Shown here one piece after another: positions 12,190-19,536 of a stretch of DNA of 64,000 bases. The stretch is from Norana najaformis (lineage: Eukaryota; Annelida; Clitellata; Crassiclitellata; Hormogastridae), in contig OZ029927.1 in the NCBI GenBank assembly GCA_964023275.1, positions 14,665,952 to 14,729,951 on the forward strand, in the 5' to 3' direction. Both the position numbers and the translations under genes were made by a program. The notes below the pieces were generated by a model. It was not told the origin of the DNA. It made no database searches and was given only the letters and a program-made list of their open reading frames with translations. Positions within the stretch are counted from its first letter, which is position 1; the number at the start of each line of letters is the position of its first letter.

Positions 12190-12330
12190 ACGCCGCCATA
12201 AGGTGTCGTTAAACATTGGAAACTACTCCAACAATCGTCAGGTTTGATTAATTCAACGGGGGTGTGACGTACGATTGACGTCAACGGCCGTGGCAGCCAC
12301 AAGATGTCGCTAAACACAGGATACTAACTA
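12190..12330 (-). repeat. R1-related short copies
   Basis: Two fragments contain CCATAAGGTGTCG and GACGTCAACGGCCGTGGCAG, about 80 bp apart. They are related to the left part of R1. Confidence 0.65.
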
Positions 12331-13010
12331 ACCAATCATCATGTTGGCTTTTTCTGCAGTACAGATCTGGTATAGGCCTAGCTTGTGTCGCTGAGGAATT
12401 AGCTTGAATAGGGGGTCTACATCCGCCGCTTGTTATAAAATTCCTGTACAGGAACGACATCTGTTGATCGTAATTGCTGCTTAACTTCCGGCTTTACGAC
12501 GCCATAAGTGAAATATTCAAAATGAGTAACCATAGATTCGGTTTTACGTCCAATATATCCGCTTGGTGGCGTTCTACACGAAACTAAGCGAATCGTTGAT
12601 TTGACGCGTTATTAGAGATAAAACGCCAGTGACGACGAATGCGGTAGCAAACCGGATGTGGCGTAATTATAAAGATCTGGACAAAAGAACAATGGCTCTT
12701 CATTCGGGCGTAAAACTGTTGAAGCGATGCGGGTTTGTAATGAAACGGTACAAGAGGGGGTAGGAGTGAGACGGGCGATGATGGACAGGATAATAGCTGG
12801 GGCATTCATTCGCGGTCGCCGGGGCATCCCTCCATCGAGCCCCCGGGCGAGCAGAGTGACGTTGAAGGCCGGCTGTCACGAGGCCGCGCGGCCGAGACGG
12901 AGTTGCATGCATCGTCGAAACTGAAAGAAACGGCTTCCGGAAGGCCATCTAGCGACGACTATTGTTCACATTCATCGATGCAGTCAAATGCTGCCCAGTT
13001 TATGTCGCCT
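12331..13010. other. Unique noncoding region, GC-rich at 12700-12930
   Basis: Overlapping short frames exist on both strands at 12584-12948, but none has a domain or matching splice sites. Nothing further is supported. Confidence 0.4.
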
Positions 13011-13059
13011 ACCTATATATTTATACATAAATCTGTGTGTTTAGGCCCTATATGTCTGT

Positions 13060-13175
13060 CTATATATATATGGAATTTATATAATATATATAAACCCACA
13101 CACATATATATGTCTATATCTATTTGGAATTTATATAATATATATAAACCCACACATATATGTCTGTATATATAT
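13060..13175. repeat. Tandem duplication of an AT-rich unit of about 60 bp
   Basis: GGAATTTATATAATATATAT with the following AAACCCACACA and TATATGTCT phrases occurs twice in succession, with a third decayed partial copy to the right. Confidence 0.85.
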
Positions 13176-13340
13176 AGAATATTTATATATGAGCCTACAC
13201 TCACATATAACTAAATAACACAAATGTTTATATGTATATATAATGACATATATACGGCTGAGATCTAATCTAATGTTAGAATTTCTTAAGCGCTATTATA
13301 ATTATTTAGCCATTAATCGCGGGCATTCCAAGCCAGAATT

Positions 13341-13403
13341 GAAAACAGTTAATTCATATACATAATAAGTTACACTTATTATGTATATGAATTTACCGTT
13401 TTC
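13341..13403. repeat. Near-perfect palindrome, 30-bp arms and 3-nt loop
   Basis: The 19-bp inner arms (13352-13370 and 13374-13392) match perfectly around TAC. They extend outwards to about 30 bp (13341-13370 and 13374-13403) with three mismatches. It may be a tiny foldback/MITE-like element. It could extrude as a cruciform. Confidence 0.92.
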
Positions 13404-13493
13404 GAATCTGCTTTATTAAGTATATATAATATATAATAATCATAAGACAAAATCCTGTATACAAATATTACATTAATATGCTGATGATGTTAT

Positions 13494-13692
13494 CTCTGCC
13501 CGAAGGCAGGTCCATTGGCTTTTTATGTCACCCGGGGATGAGACGAGTGAGGTGGTTTCCCGTTGTCTTCCTCACAGACAATTGTGGGTGAGCAACTTGT
13601 CCAAGGTCGCTACGCAGTGGCTTCGAGGCAGATTTGAACCCGCGACCATCCGGTTACGAGGCACAGACCGTACGACTACACCACCGCGTCCC
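13494..13692 (-). repeat. tRNA-related SINE-like copy (antisense)
   Basis: Reads on the minus strand. TTTGAACCCGCGACC (about 13632-13646) is the reverse complement of a tRNA B box, followed by an A-box-like end near ACTACACCACCGCG. Similar antisense copies lie at 26860-27245, 32750-32955 and 43090-43315. Confidence 0.65.
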
Positions 13693-13747
13693 ACTCATTA
13701 ATATAATATATATGTATATCGAGTGCATTATGTGTAGATGTATGACC

Positions 13748-13792
<45 letters not shown>
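13748..13792. repeat. (TA)n microsatellite
   Basis: About 22 TA units. A second, shorter TA run lies at 14115-14150. Confidence 0.95.
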
Positions 13793-13794
<2 letters not shown>

Positions 13795-14107
13795 GTTACG
13801 TGCGCAGATAAAGCTTATGTGTTGCAAGAGCGGCTGCTGTCATAAAAGAGCCGATAGTTGTGGCTCGACGTTCTCTGCCTCCGAAGCCGCATCCGCGTAT
13901 CCACATCCGCATCTGCTTCTGCAGTTTCTTTGTGTCGCATCCGTTGTCGCGGTTGCGTGATAATCGCGATTCCGACGACGCTGGTTGCGGCGGCAAAAAT
14001 CGTCGAGTTCCGCTTCCAATTTCACCATCGGTTTTCTCGCTGTTATCTTCATCGCATCCTCCGTTTTTTTATAAACGCGTGTGTAATTTATAAACATATG
14101 TATACTT

Positions 14108-14148
<41 letters not shown>

Positions 14149-14249
14149 ATCTGGTTATAACAACAAGGCAGGCATGTGTCGCCATACATTAAGAACGTTT
14201 CTTTGTATCTATAAACAAGACACATGCAAGAATATACGCGCTCTATATT

Positions 14250-14388
14250 CGTAATCGTAATCGTAATCTCGAGATTTCTACAGCGCCCAACGAAAGCTAA
14301 GTCGCGGGAACCAGCTTATTTTTCACAGGCGCTCATTCAAAACAAAATCGATAGGCAAAAGGGTTCGGTTCCAGGTCGAGATCTGGAA
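14250..14388 (-). mobile_element. LINE A 3' end, inverted, 5'-truncated
   Basis: The reverse-complement (ATTACG)n tail (GTAATCGTAATCGTAATC) and 3' UTR phrases match the reference copy at 5698-5856. It lies about 250 bp left of the Polinton-type element. Confidence 0.9.
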
Positions 14389-14641
14389 TGTATGTTATGC
14401 ATAATAGATTAGATATGTATGTTTTTAGGTCTATGTATACGTTTATGTATGTATTTATTAGTGTTGTGTCTATTTATTATTACGAATGAATGAAGTTGTG
14501 AATATCTTTGTGGTTTGATCACTTGATGTTGACTCTAAGATGACGCAATATTGGTGCTACAAGGCCATAACGTGTAGCTATAAAATCTATGCGCGTTCGA
14601 CGCATTTCGTTATTACGTAATGGTGACATCACGACTACGTA

Positions 14642-14647
14642 GCGATG
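14642..14647. repeat. Left target-site duplication, GCGATG
   Basis: GCGATG abuts the left TIR and is repeated exactly at 19704-19709 beyond the right TIR. Six-base duplications are the known signature of Polinton/Maverick integration. Confidence 0.95.
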
Positions 14648-14805
14648 AGTAGATGTCGAACCCGGGTTCTAGCACATCAACCAAAACTATAGGTTAAATT
14701 TCAACCTATAGGTTCCCCGTCAAAATAAACACATGATGACGTCATCGAAACTACTGGAAATTCCCAATTTTCGCGCACGCAACCATATTATAGGTTCGTC
14801 GAAAC
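14648..14805 (+). repeat. Left terminal inverted repeat
   Basis: 158 bp matching the reverse complement of 19537-19703. It contains ATAGGTTAAATTTCAACCTA (itself an imperfect palindrome), ATGATGACGTCATCGAAAC and CGCGCACGCAACCATATTAT, all shared with the right end. It starts with AG, as Polinton termini do. Confidence 0.95.
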
Positions 14806-14852
14806 CTATTAGAAATCCATAAAATCTATAAAAAAATATTTTCCTAACTCTA

Positions 14853-14858
14853 TTTAAA
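14853..14858 (+). promoter_or_regulatory. TTTAAA promoter-like box upstream of the SAP-domain gene
   Basis: TTTAAA lies 22 nt before the ATG at 14880. The same hexamer precedes the other genes of the element (16362-16367, 18737-18742, 18810-18815), suggesting one shared TATA-like signal. Inferred from position only. Confidence 0.55.
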
Positions 14859-14879
14859 AGACGATCATACATAATAAAA

Positions 14880-15422
14880 ATGGACTACAATACGAAAACA
14901 ATACGCGAATTACGAGATATAGCGAAACAGCGTGAATTGAAAGGCTATTACAAGTTGCGAAAAGCGGAGTTGATTGAAACTATTAAAACGAGTAGTTTGC
15001 TCGATGAACCAGTTCCTGAAATAGGTGTACCAACACTTACACCTTTACCAGTTTCGTATGTTAAGAAAGCTTTTAACCAGATTAAATCAACGATTAGTAC
15101 TTACACCAAAGATATTGCTCATTGGATTGAAAGTTACATACCACCTGAACCAAAAAGAATTGTGAACGAAAAGTTAGAAGCATTGAAAACAAAAGTAAAT
15201 TCTATTTTTGATAAATTTTATAAAAAGAACAAGTTTGAAATTCGAGAGACCGCTACTGCTATAAAGGGATTTGATCTCTTTTCCGGCGGACGATACGTTT
15301 GTGGCTCGTGTAAGAGCTTACGTTTCAAGTCCGACCAAAGCCATTTCATACGTCTTGTTTCTATCCAACTCGATTACAGGGGCAAAGTTTACTCTAATTC
15401 TGGTGCTCTTCTTGTTCAATAA
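14880..15422 (+). CDS. SAP-domain protein, probably a C-terminally truncated stub
   Basis: 180-aa frame. Residues 5-36 fit a SAP DNA-binding helix-turn-helix motif (TIRELRDIAKQRELKGYYKL, then KAELIE). Residues 60-130 are Lys-rich and helical, ending NKFEIRETATAIKGF. SAP domains bind AT-rich DNA, and SAP-bearing proteins recur in Polinton-type elements, where the role is unproven. From about residue 131 the sequence changes character (a short CGSC-containing piece). The last 35 codons lie antisense to the minus-strand frame 15318-15503. I infer that the original gene was cut at about 15272 by an internal deletion and that the present C-terminus is fortuitous. The start is supported by the TTTAAA box and an A-rich leader. 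The stop overlaps an AATAAA. Confidence 0.75.
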   Translation: MDYNTKTIRELRDIAKQRELKGYYKLRKAELIETIKTSSLLDEPVPEIGVPTLTPLPVSYVKKAFNQIKSTISTYTKDIAHWIESYIPPEPKRIVNEKLEALKTKVNSIFDKFYKKNKFEIRETATAIKGFDLFSGGRYVCGSCKSLRFKSDQSHFIRLVSIQLDYRGKVYSNSGALLVQ

Positions 15423-15503
15423 AATGTAAAAAGACGCTTTAGGCTCCGTGTTGCGTGCAGTCTTTTCCATAGCATTTATCATCTTTTCCGTATGCGAGTC
15501 CAT
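15318..15503 (-). pseudogene. 5' stub of a second Polinton gene, truncated
   Basis: 61 codons from ATG (15501-15503) to TAA (15318-15320). The frame starts 23 bp after the ATPase stop on the same strand, so the two probably formed a tandem unit. The product has a polar N-terminus, then NKKSTRIRVNFAPVIELDRN and KTYEMALVGLET. I think this resembles the N-terminal part of a structural-type Polinton protein, but that is from family impression only. It stops just where such a protein should continue. The 3' half runs antisense through the SAP-gene frame, as expected if an internal deletion fused two gene stubs tail to tail. Confidence 0.6.
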
Positions 15504-15526
15504 CTTTTTATTAATTAAGGAATTTT

Positions 15527-16330
15527 TTAAGTATCGTCGTTCACAATTTCTGGCTGCATAGGGATATAAAATGTATCCAACCCCGACCGGTATTTACCAT
15601 TTTCCTTTTTGCTACTTAAATCTATTACAACAAATCCATGCGGTTGTTCCCAAGCTATCTCGCATAGACTACGAAATTCCTCTTTGTCCATATCCGTACT
15701 CACATGATCGTTATAGATATGATTAACATTTTTCATATCTTGAGGAAATAAACAGATAAAGTTTGCGTTCTCTCTGATGGTTTGCCTAGGTAATTTGAAG
15801 TAATTTTGCGCGAGGTAAAAACAATCTACGTTACTATGTCTTCCTCTGATGTAATACGTTTCACATTTGTTTTGTTTTTCTAATTGTAAATCATCGAAAA
15901 TCATCAGGTTTTTCTTCTCCCTATTTAAATCTCTAGGGTCTGGTACATCATTCGCGGTTTCAAAGAACTTGCAGCAGATGTCGGATTTCTCATTCGCCAT
16001 TTTAGCGGTTTCTTCAACGACTAATGTAGGTGATATACCACATTTCATAATCTTGTCTTTTAAACCGAATAAATTGAGGATCGTTTCTTTTGGTAATTTT
16101 TCTTCGAATGCTTTCTTAAGAATTTTATACTCCGGTTGAAACAGAGATTTACCGAATAGTTGCACGTTGTTATAGTCCAACCACCTCGGTCTTAAAAGTA
16201 AATTCAGTAGTAGAGTCGTCTTACCACACCCCGACTTTCCAACAATCACTCCTCTTATACTTTTTGGTAATAATGGGTTATTCGTTCTTTTCGGTAGCGA
16301 GTCATTCCACGATAAATCTTTTACTTCCAT
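15527..16330 (-). CDS. A32/FtsK-HerA-type packaging ATPase of the Polinton
   Basis: 267 aa, about the usual length for Polinton genome-packaging ATPases. Walker A is GKSGCGKTT at residues 31-39 and Walker B is NLMIFDD at 141-147. A conserved downstream segment, YLAQNYFKLPRQTIRENAN (172-190), is typical of the A32-like viral family. In viruses with this ATPase, ATP hydrolysis drives genome DNA into the capsid. The frame is intact with no internal stop, and the Walker residues are preserved. It diverges from the integrase gene across only 51 bp of AT-rich DNA that probably holds both promoters. The presence of an apparently functional packaging motor without capsid genes suggests packaging in trans. 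Confidence 0.92.
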   Translation of the reverse strand: MEVKDLSWNDSLPKRTNNPLLPKSIRGVIVGKSGCGKTTLLLNLLLRPRWLDYNNVQLFGKSLFQPEYKILKKAFEEKLPKETILNLFGLKDKIMKCGISPTLVVEETAKMANEKSDICCKFFETANDVPDPRDLNREKKNLMIFDDLQLEKQNKCETYYIRGRHSNVDCFYLAQNYFKLPRQTIRENANFICLFPQDMKNVNHIYNDHVSTDMDKEEFRSLCEIAWEQPHGFVVIDLSSKKENGKYRSGLDTFYIPMQPEIVNDDT

Positions 16331-16381
16331 CGTTTTTTTTTTTAATATAAAACTTTTTGTATTTAAAATAAAAGAGTTATT
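16331..16381. promoter_or_regulatory. Bidirectional promoter region between ATPase and integrase genes
   Basis: 51 bp of almost pure A/T between the two divergent start codons. It holds the palindromic TTTAAA at 16362-16367, 14 nt before the integrase ATG and 31 nt before the ATPase ATG, and a TTTAATATAA at 16341-16350. One palindromic box could serve both directions. Inference from sequence alone. Confidence 0.6.
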
Positions 16382-17887
16382 ATGTATTGCGTAAAATGTA
16401 AAAAACGTACCGAAACTAAAGATGTGAGGAATGTCGTTAGTAAAAACGGAAGACCTATGCTAAGAGGTGTGTGCGTTGAATGTGGTACTACTAAAACGCA
16501 GTTCGTAAAAATGAATGAAAAAGGAAATGCTACTGGTGGTGATATGGTCAACTCTTTAAACGCAATTACTAGTAAAATTAAACTACCATGGGCTAGATTC
16601 CCAGGTGAAATACATCTTCCAGGAATGAATTTTGCAGGCCCTGGTACGAGATTAGATTTAAGATTGAACCCTGATAATACTCCTAAGGAAGATTCCAAAC
16701 CTATTGACAGAGTTGATAAGGCTGTGTATCGTCACGATTTAGCTTATGCCGCGTATCCAGATACTGGAAATAGAAACGTTGCCGATAAAATTATGGTAGA
16801 TGAAATAAGCGGTATAACGAACCCTACTATTAGAGAGCGTTTGGAAAGAACCTTCATAAAACCTATACTCAATGCAAAAGTAAATTTTGGTCTCGGGATC
16901 CCAACATCGTTGACTTCAAAAAAACTTCGAACGACTATTAAAAAAAACGTCAAAGATAAAGACGATGTAAAATGGACTGATGAACTCGCAGAAGAACTAC
17001 ATAAACCCGTAATAAAACATTTTCGAAAAAGAAGAGTTTACGTTAGTGACATCGATGAAATATGGGCAGCTGATTTAATCGATATGCAGGCATTCGCGAA
17101 AGACAACGATGGTTTTAAATATCTGTTAAGCGTTATCGATATTTTTTCTAAATATGGTTGGATGGTTCCATTAAAAAACAAGAACGGAGAATCAGTAGCA
17201 ACCGCTTTCGAGAAAATATTTAAAAGTAGTGGTAGGAAACCTGAAAAACTTTGGGTCGATAAGGGGAAGGAATTCTATAATAAACATGTGAAAAATTTAG
17301 GAATCAACCCGTATTCAACCGAAAATGAAGAAAAATCTTGCGTTATAGAACGGTGGAATAGAACGATGAAGGAAAAGATGTACAAGTATTTTTCAGCTAA
17401 TTCTACTATAAAATATATAGATGTTTTAAACGATATGGTAGATCTCTACAATAACACTAAGCATAGTTCTATAAAAATGACCCCGATAGAAGCCAGTGAA
17501 AAAGCAAACAAAAGTAAAGTATGGTTAAATTTATACCCAACCGATTTTAATGAACGTGCGTCTCCGAAACTCTCGATCGGTGATAAAGTAAGAATTACGA
17601 AAAAGAAGAAAACATTCGAAAAAGGGTTTACACCTAGATGGACCGAAGAAGTATTTACTATATCAGGAGTACAATACACAGATCCTCCTACGTATAAAAT
17701 AACCGATTATAACGACGAAGAAATAATTGGTACATTTTACGAACAAGAACTACAAAAAACTAATCAGGAAATTTATAGAATCGAAAAGATAATTAAAAGA
17801 CGCGGAGATAAGTCTCTCGTAAAATGGTATGGTTACCCAGAATCGTTTAATTCCTGGGTCGACAACGAGAACCTATTGTCATTATAA
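16382..17887 (+). CDS. Zinc ribbon - PLA2-like - integrase - chromodomain protein of the Polinton
   Basis: 501 aa in one uninterrupted frame. (1) Residues 1-35 form a zinc ribbon with C3, C6, C31 and C34. (2) Residues about 75-140 form a phospholipase A2-like domain, with the calcium loop GPG at 86-88, catalytic HD at 118-119, Y122, and D135 as a possible partner, as in parvovirus-type PLA2. (3) Residues about 205-345 are a retroviral-type integrase core with D231 (IWAADLIDM), D293 (LWVDKGKEFY) and E323 (VIERWNRT). (4) Residues 463-501 form a chromodomain (EIYRIEKIIKRRGDKSLVKW, then YGYPESFNSW). Integrase joins the element ends to host DNA and accounts for the 6-bp duplication. The chromodomain may steer it to marked chromatin. 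PLA2-like domains of this type act in membrane escape in some viruses; the role here is unknown. The PLA2 and integrase parts may be a natural fusion or a deletion product. Confidence 0.93.
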   Translation: MYCVKCKKRTETKDVRNVVSKNGRPMLRGVCVECGTTKTQFVKMNEKGNATGGDMVNSLNAITSKIKLPWARFPGEIHLPGMNFAGPGTRLDLRLNPDNTPKEDSKPIDRVDKAVYRHDLAYAAYPDTGNRNVADKIMVDEISGITNPTIRERLERTFIKPILNAKVNFGLGIPTSLTSKKLRTTIKKNVKDKDDVKWTDELAEELHKPVIKHFRKRRVYVSDIDEIWAADLIDMQAFAKDNDGFKYLLSVIDIFSKYGWMVPLKNKNGESVATAFEKIFKSSGRKPEKLWVDKGKEFYNKHVKNLGINPYSTENEEKSCVIERWNRTMKEKMYKYFSANSTIKYIDVLNDMVDLYNNTKHSSIKMTPIEASEKANKSKVWLNLYPTDFNERASPKLSIGDKVRITKKKKTFEKGFTPRWTEEVFTISGVQYTDPPTYKITDYNDEEIIGTFYEQELQKTNQEIYRIEKIIKRRGDKSLVKWYGYPESFNSWVDNENLLSL

Positions 17888-17898
17888 ATAAGAGTATG

Positions 17899-17923
17899 TT
17901 TCAAAAGGTACTATCTTTTGAAA
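17899..17923. terminator. Hairpin between convergent gene ends
   Basis: A 9-bp perfect stem (TTTCAAAAG, 17899-17907, and CTTTTGAAA, 17915-17923) with a 7-nt loop. It lies 12 bp after the integrase stop and 21 bp before the stop of the oppositely oriented SSB-like frame. It could mark 3' ends on both strands. Function is inferred. Confidence 0.5.
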
Positions 17924-17944
17924 TATGTATTAATGTGGTAAGAC

Positions 17945-18253
17945 TTACTGCTCTTCACAGGAATCATCTTCTTCACCATCCGTGTCTGAATTTTCACCAG
18001 CCATCGCTACTATTTCAGGAATATCCGAAGCGAATAGTCTTCGTTCGCGAGTTAATTTTTCAACCACTATAGCATCATTTACTTTCAACTGTATAGACAG
18101 TTGTTCACCTATATAAATATCGGATATAGATATATCAGCTATAACTTTACACCGCGTGCTCATTAAGGTTACAGGATCTATTCGTGTATCATGAATATCC
18201 CAGAAACCGGTTTGGATGCTGGAATGGTTAGTTTTACCGTCTTTCTCATATTT
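17945..18253 (-). pseudogene. C-terminal part of a probable viral-type ssDNA-binding protein, cut off by an in-frame stop
   Basis: An open frame runs from just after the TAA at 18254-18256 to the stop at 17945. The first ATG in it is at 18161-18163 (72 aa). It shows ISDIYIGEQLSIQLKVNDAI, which fits the closing strands of an OB-fold, followed by a strongly acidic tail (GENSDTDGEEDDSCEEQ). Acidic C-termini are typical of ssDNA-binding proteins and recruit replication partners. The frame is the same as that of the N-terminal piece at 18254-18787, so only one codon separates them. Alternatively, the 72-aa frame could be translated as its own small protein. Confidence 0.65.
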
Positions 18254-18787
18254 TTAAAGTAATTTAGGATATATAGTTGATGGTACACCATCTACTGGCA
18301 CACCACCTTTAGTCTTGTAACGTAAAATTTCTAAGACATCCACATCGACTTCTGTATAATATTGTTTTAAAGCGTTTCTATTAGTTTTTGAATTTAAAAA
18401 CGCTTTACATTTTTCAGTACATTGTTGTAAAATATCGATAGTCTTAAGTTCTTCCTTTGTAGGTCCTTTCTGGGAATCGTACATGACTAGTGGTAGAGTA
18501 TAAGAATCTACGTCTTCACCATTATATCTATTTTCTTGGATACCCCACGTCATTAATTTTGGTGTTTCTAAGTGTAAATTATCTATTACACCATTAGAAT
18601 ATTTATATTTGATATAAATTCTTTGAAATTTAGCATTAGTTGTATTTCGTTTAACTGGATCGGAAAAAATTAGTCTGTTAATATCGAATGTTTTATAATT
18701 CACTGTCATTGCCATTTTATTATGGTAAATTATTTCTTTAAACCAAAACGAGAAAATATTTTTCTTATAATTACAAAAGTTTAACAT
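18254..18787 (-). pseudogene. N-terminal part of a probable viral-type ssDNA-binding protein
   Basis: 177 codons from the first ATG, but the likely start is the ATG at 18713-18715 (residue 25). A TTTAAA box (18737-18742) lies 21 nt upstream of it, as for the other genes here. Residues after that start include a beta-rich region with LHLETPKLMTWGIQ, a pattern I associate with the SSB-like family of large DNA viruses (Pfam DUF5871-like; remembered, not searched). The protein would coat ssDNA during element replication. A TAA at 18254-18256 ends the frame early. The 3' part continues in phase beyond it (17945-18253). The stop could be a disabling mutation, a sequencing error or a readthrough site. 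Confidence 0.6.
18737..18742 (-). promoter_or_regulatory. TTTAAA box favouring the internal start of the SSB-like gene
   Basis: Palindromic TTTAAA 21 nt before the ATG at 18715 and 27 nt before the next ATG at 18709. It lies inside the longer frame, so if it is the promoter, the first 24 codons of that frame are leader and not protein. Confidence 0.5.
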
Positions 18788-18850
18788 CTTACTTATTAAA
18801 ATTAAATTATTTAAAGTTTTCTTGATAATATAAAATACAAGACTACGAAA
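18788..18850. promoter_or_regulatory. AT-rich divergent intergenic region
   Basis: 63 bp between the divergent SSB-like frame and the acidic-protein gene. TTTAAA lies at 18810-18815, 35 nt before the ATG at 18851, and TATAAAAT at about 18829-18836. Confidence 0.5.
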
Positions 18851-19423
18851 ATGAATACCATTATTACTACGAACACAGAAAATGTTGAAACTCCGGTGTG
18901 GTTCAACTTAACACCCATATCTGAGCCTATGACACAGACAGATTCGTTTTTAACTCTCACTTCTAATAATGTAAAAGTTATGTCTCATTTTATTTCTGAG
19001 GTGAAAGACGCTTGCAATGAATTCGTAACTGAGGTTTTCGACTTGGTTGGTGACGCTTCTGATGAGTGCGAATGTAGTGATAGCGAATATAGTGATAGCG
19101 AATATAGTGAATGTAGTGATAGCCAATGCAGCGATTGTAGGATGTGTTATAAGAACGAAGAAGTTCCTAATATAGAAAACAATTCCGACAAGACTAAAGC
19201 GTCGATTTCACCCGAGGATTCGGGGGATGTAGAAGATTTCAACAATGAACTTACTAAAAAGATCATCGCTAATGAATTCGAGACTATCATTTGCGATCTT
19301 AAGAATAAAATAAATAACTTGGAAACGAGGTATCTCGCGGCGAAAGATGCGTTTCACAAGCGTGTATGTAAAGATCTCAATATATTTATAAGTTCAAACT
19401 TCATTACCAAGACAGCGATGTAA
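18851..19423 (+). CDS. Acidic Cys/Ser-rich hypothetical protein of the Polinton
   Basis: 190 aa, not recognised. Residues about 70-102 form a low-complexity acidic block made of repeated SEYSDSEYSECSDSQCSDC-type units. A C-terminal half rich in Lys/Glu/Asn (about 135-180, KIIANEFETIICDLKNKINN) could form a coiled coil. No signal peptide or membrane segment is evident. The start is supported by the upstream TTTAAA box, and the stop is followed within about 30 bp by a strong hairpin. The position next to the right TIR suggests an accessory or DNA/chromatin-interacting protein, but this is speculative. Confidence 0.7.
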   Translation: MNTIITTNTENVETPVWFNLTPISEPMTQTDSFLTLTSNNVKVMSHFISEVKDACNEFVTEVFDLVGDASDECECSDSEYSDSEYSECSDSQCSDCRMCYKNEEVPNIENNSDKTKASISPEDSGDVEDFNNELTKKIIANEFETIICDLKNKINNLETRYLAAKDAFHKRVCKDLNIFISSNFITKTAM

Positions 19424-19454
19424 ACGACACGATATTTATTACTTTATATTCTAT

Positions 19455-19484
19455 ATTCTATAACTATGGTGTTAGTTATAGAAT
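19455..19484 (+). terminator. Hairpin downstream of the last Polinton gene
   Basis: Perfect 12-bp stem (ATTCTATAACTA and TAGTTATAGAAT) with a 6-nt loop, 31 bp after the stop codon at 19423. It parallels the hairpin after the integrase gene. Confidence 0.55.
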
Positions 19485-19536
19485 GTAAATAGTTGTCATC
19501 ACGTGATGAGTTAATATAGGCGGGAAAAAACTGCTA

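Noticed and set aside
15867-16139. 90-codon plus-strand frame opposite the ATPase
   Set aside because: Shadow of the ATPase gene, whose Walker motifs are on the minus strand.
16363-16698. 111-codon minus-strand frame opposite the integrase gene
   Set aside because: Shadow of the zinc-ribbon/PLA2 coding strand.
16382-17000. Endogenous parvovirus fragment, suggested by the PLA2-like GPG...HD motif
   Set aside because: The same frame continues into a Polinton integrase within a TIR- and TSD-bounded element, and no parvoviral capsid or replicase sequence is present.
18254-18256. Alternative genetic code (TAA as sense) to explain the stop in the SSB-like gene
   Set aside because: All other frames in the element and the LINE terminate normally with standard stops. 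A mutation or error is simpler.
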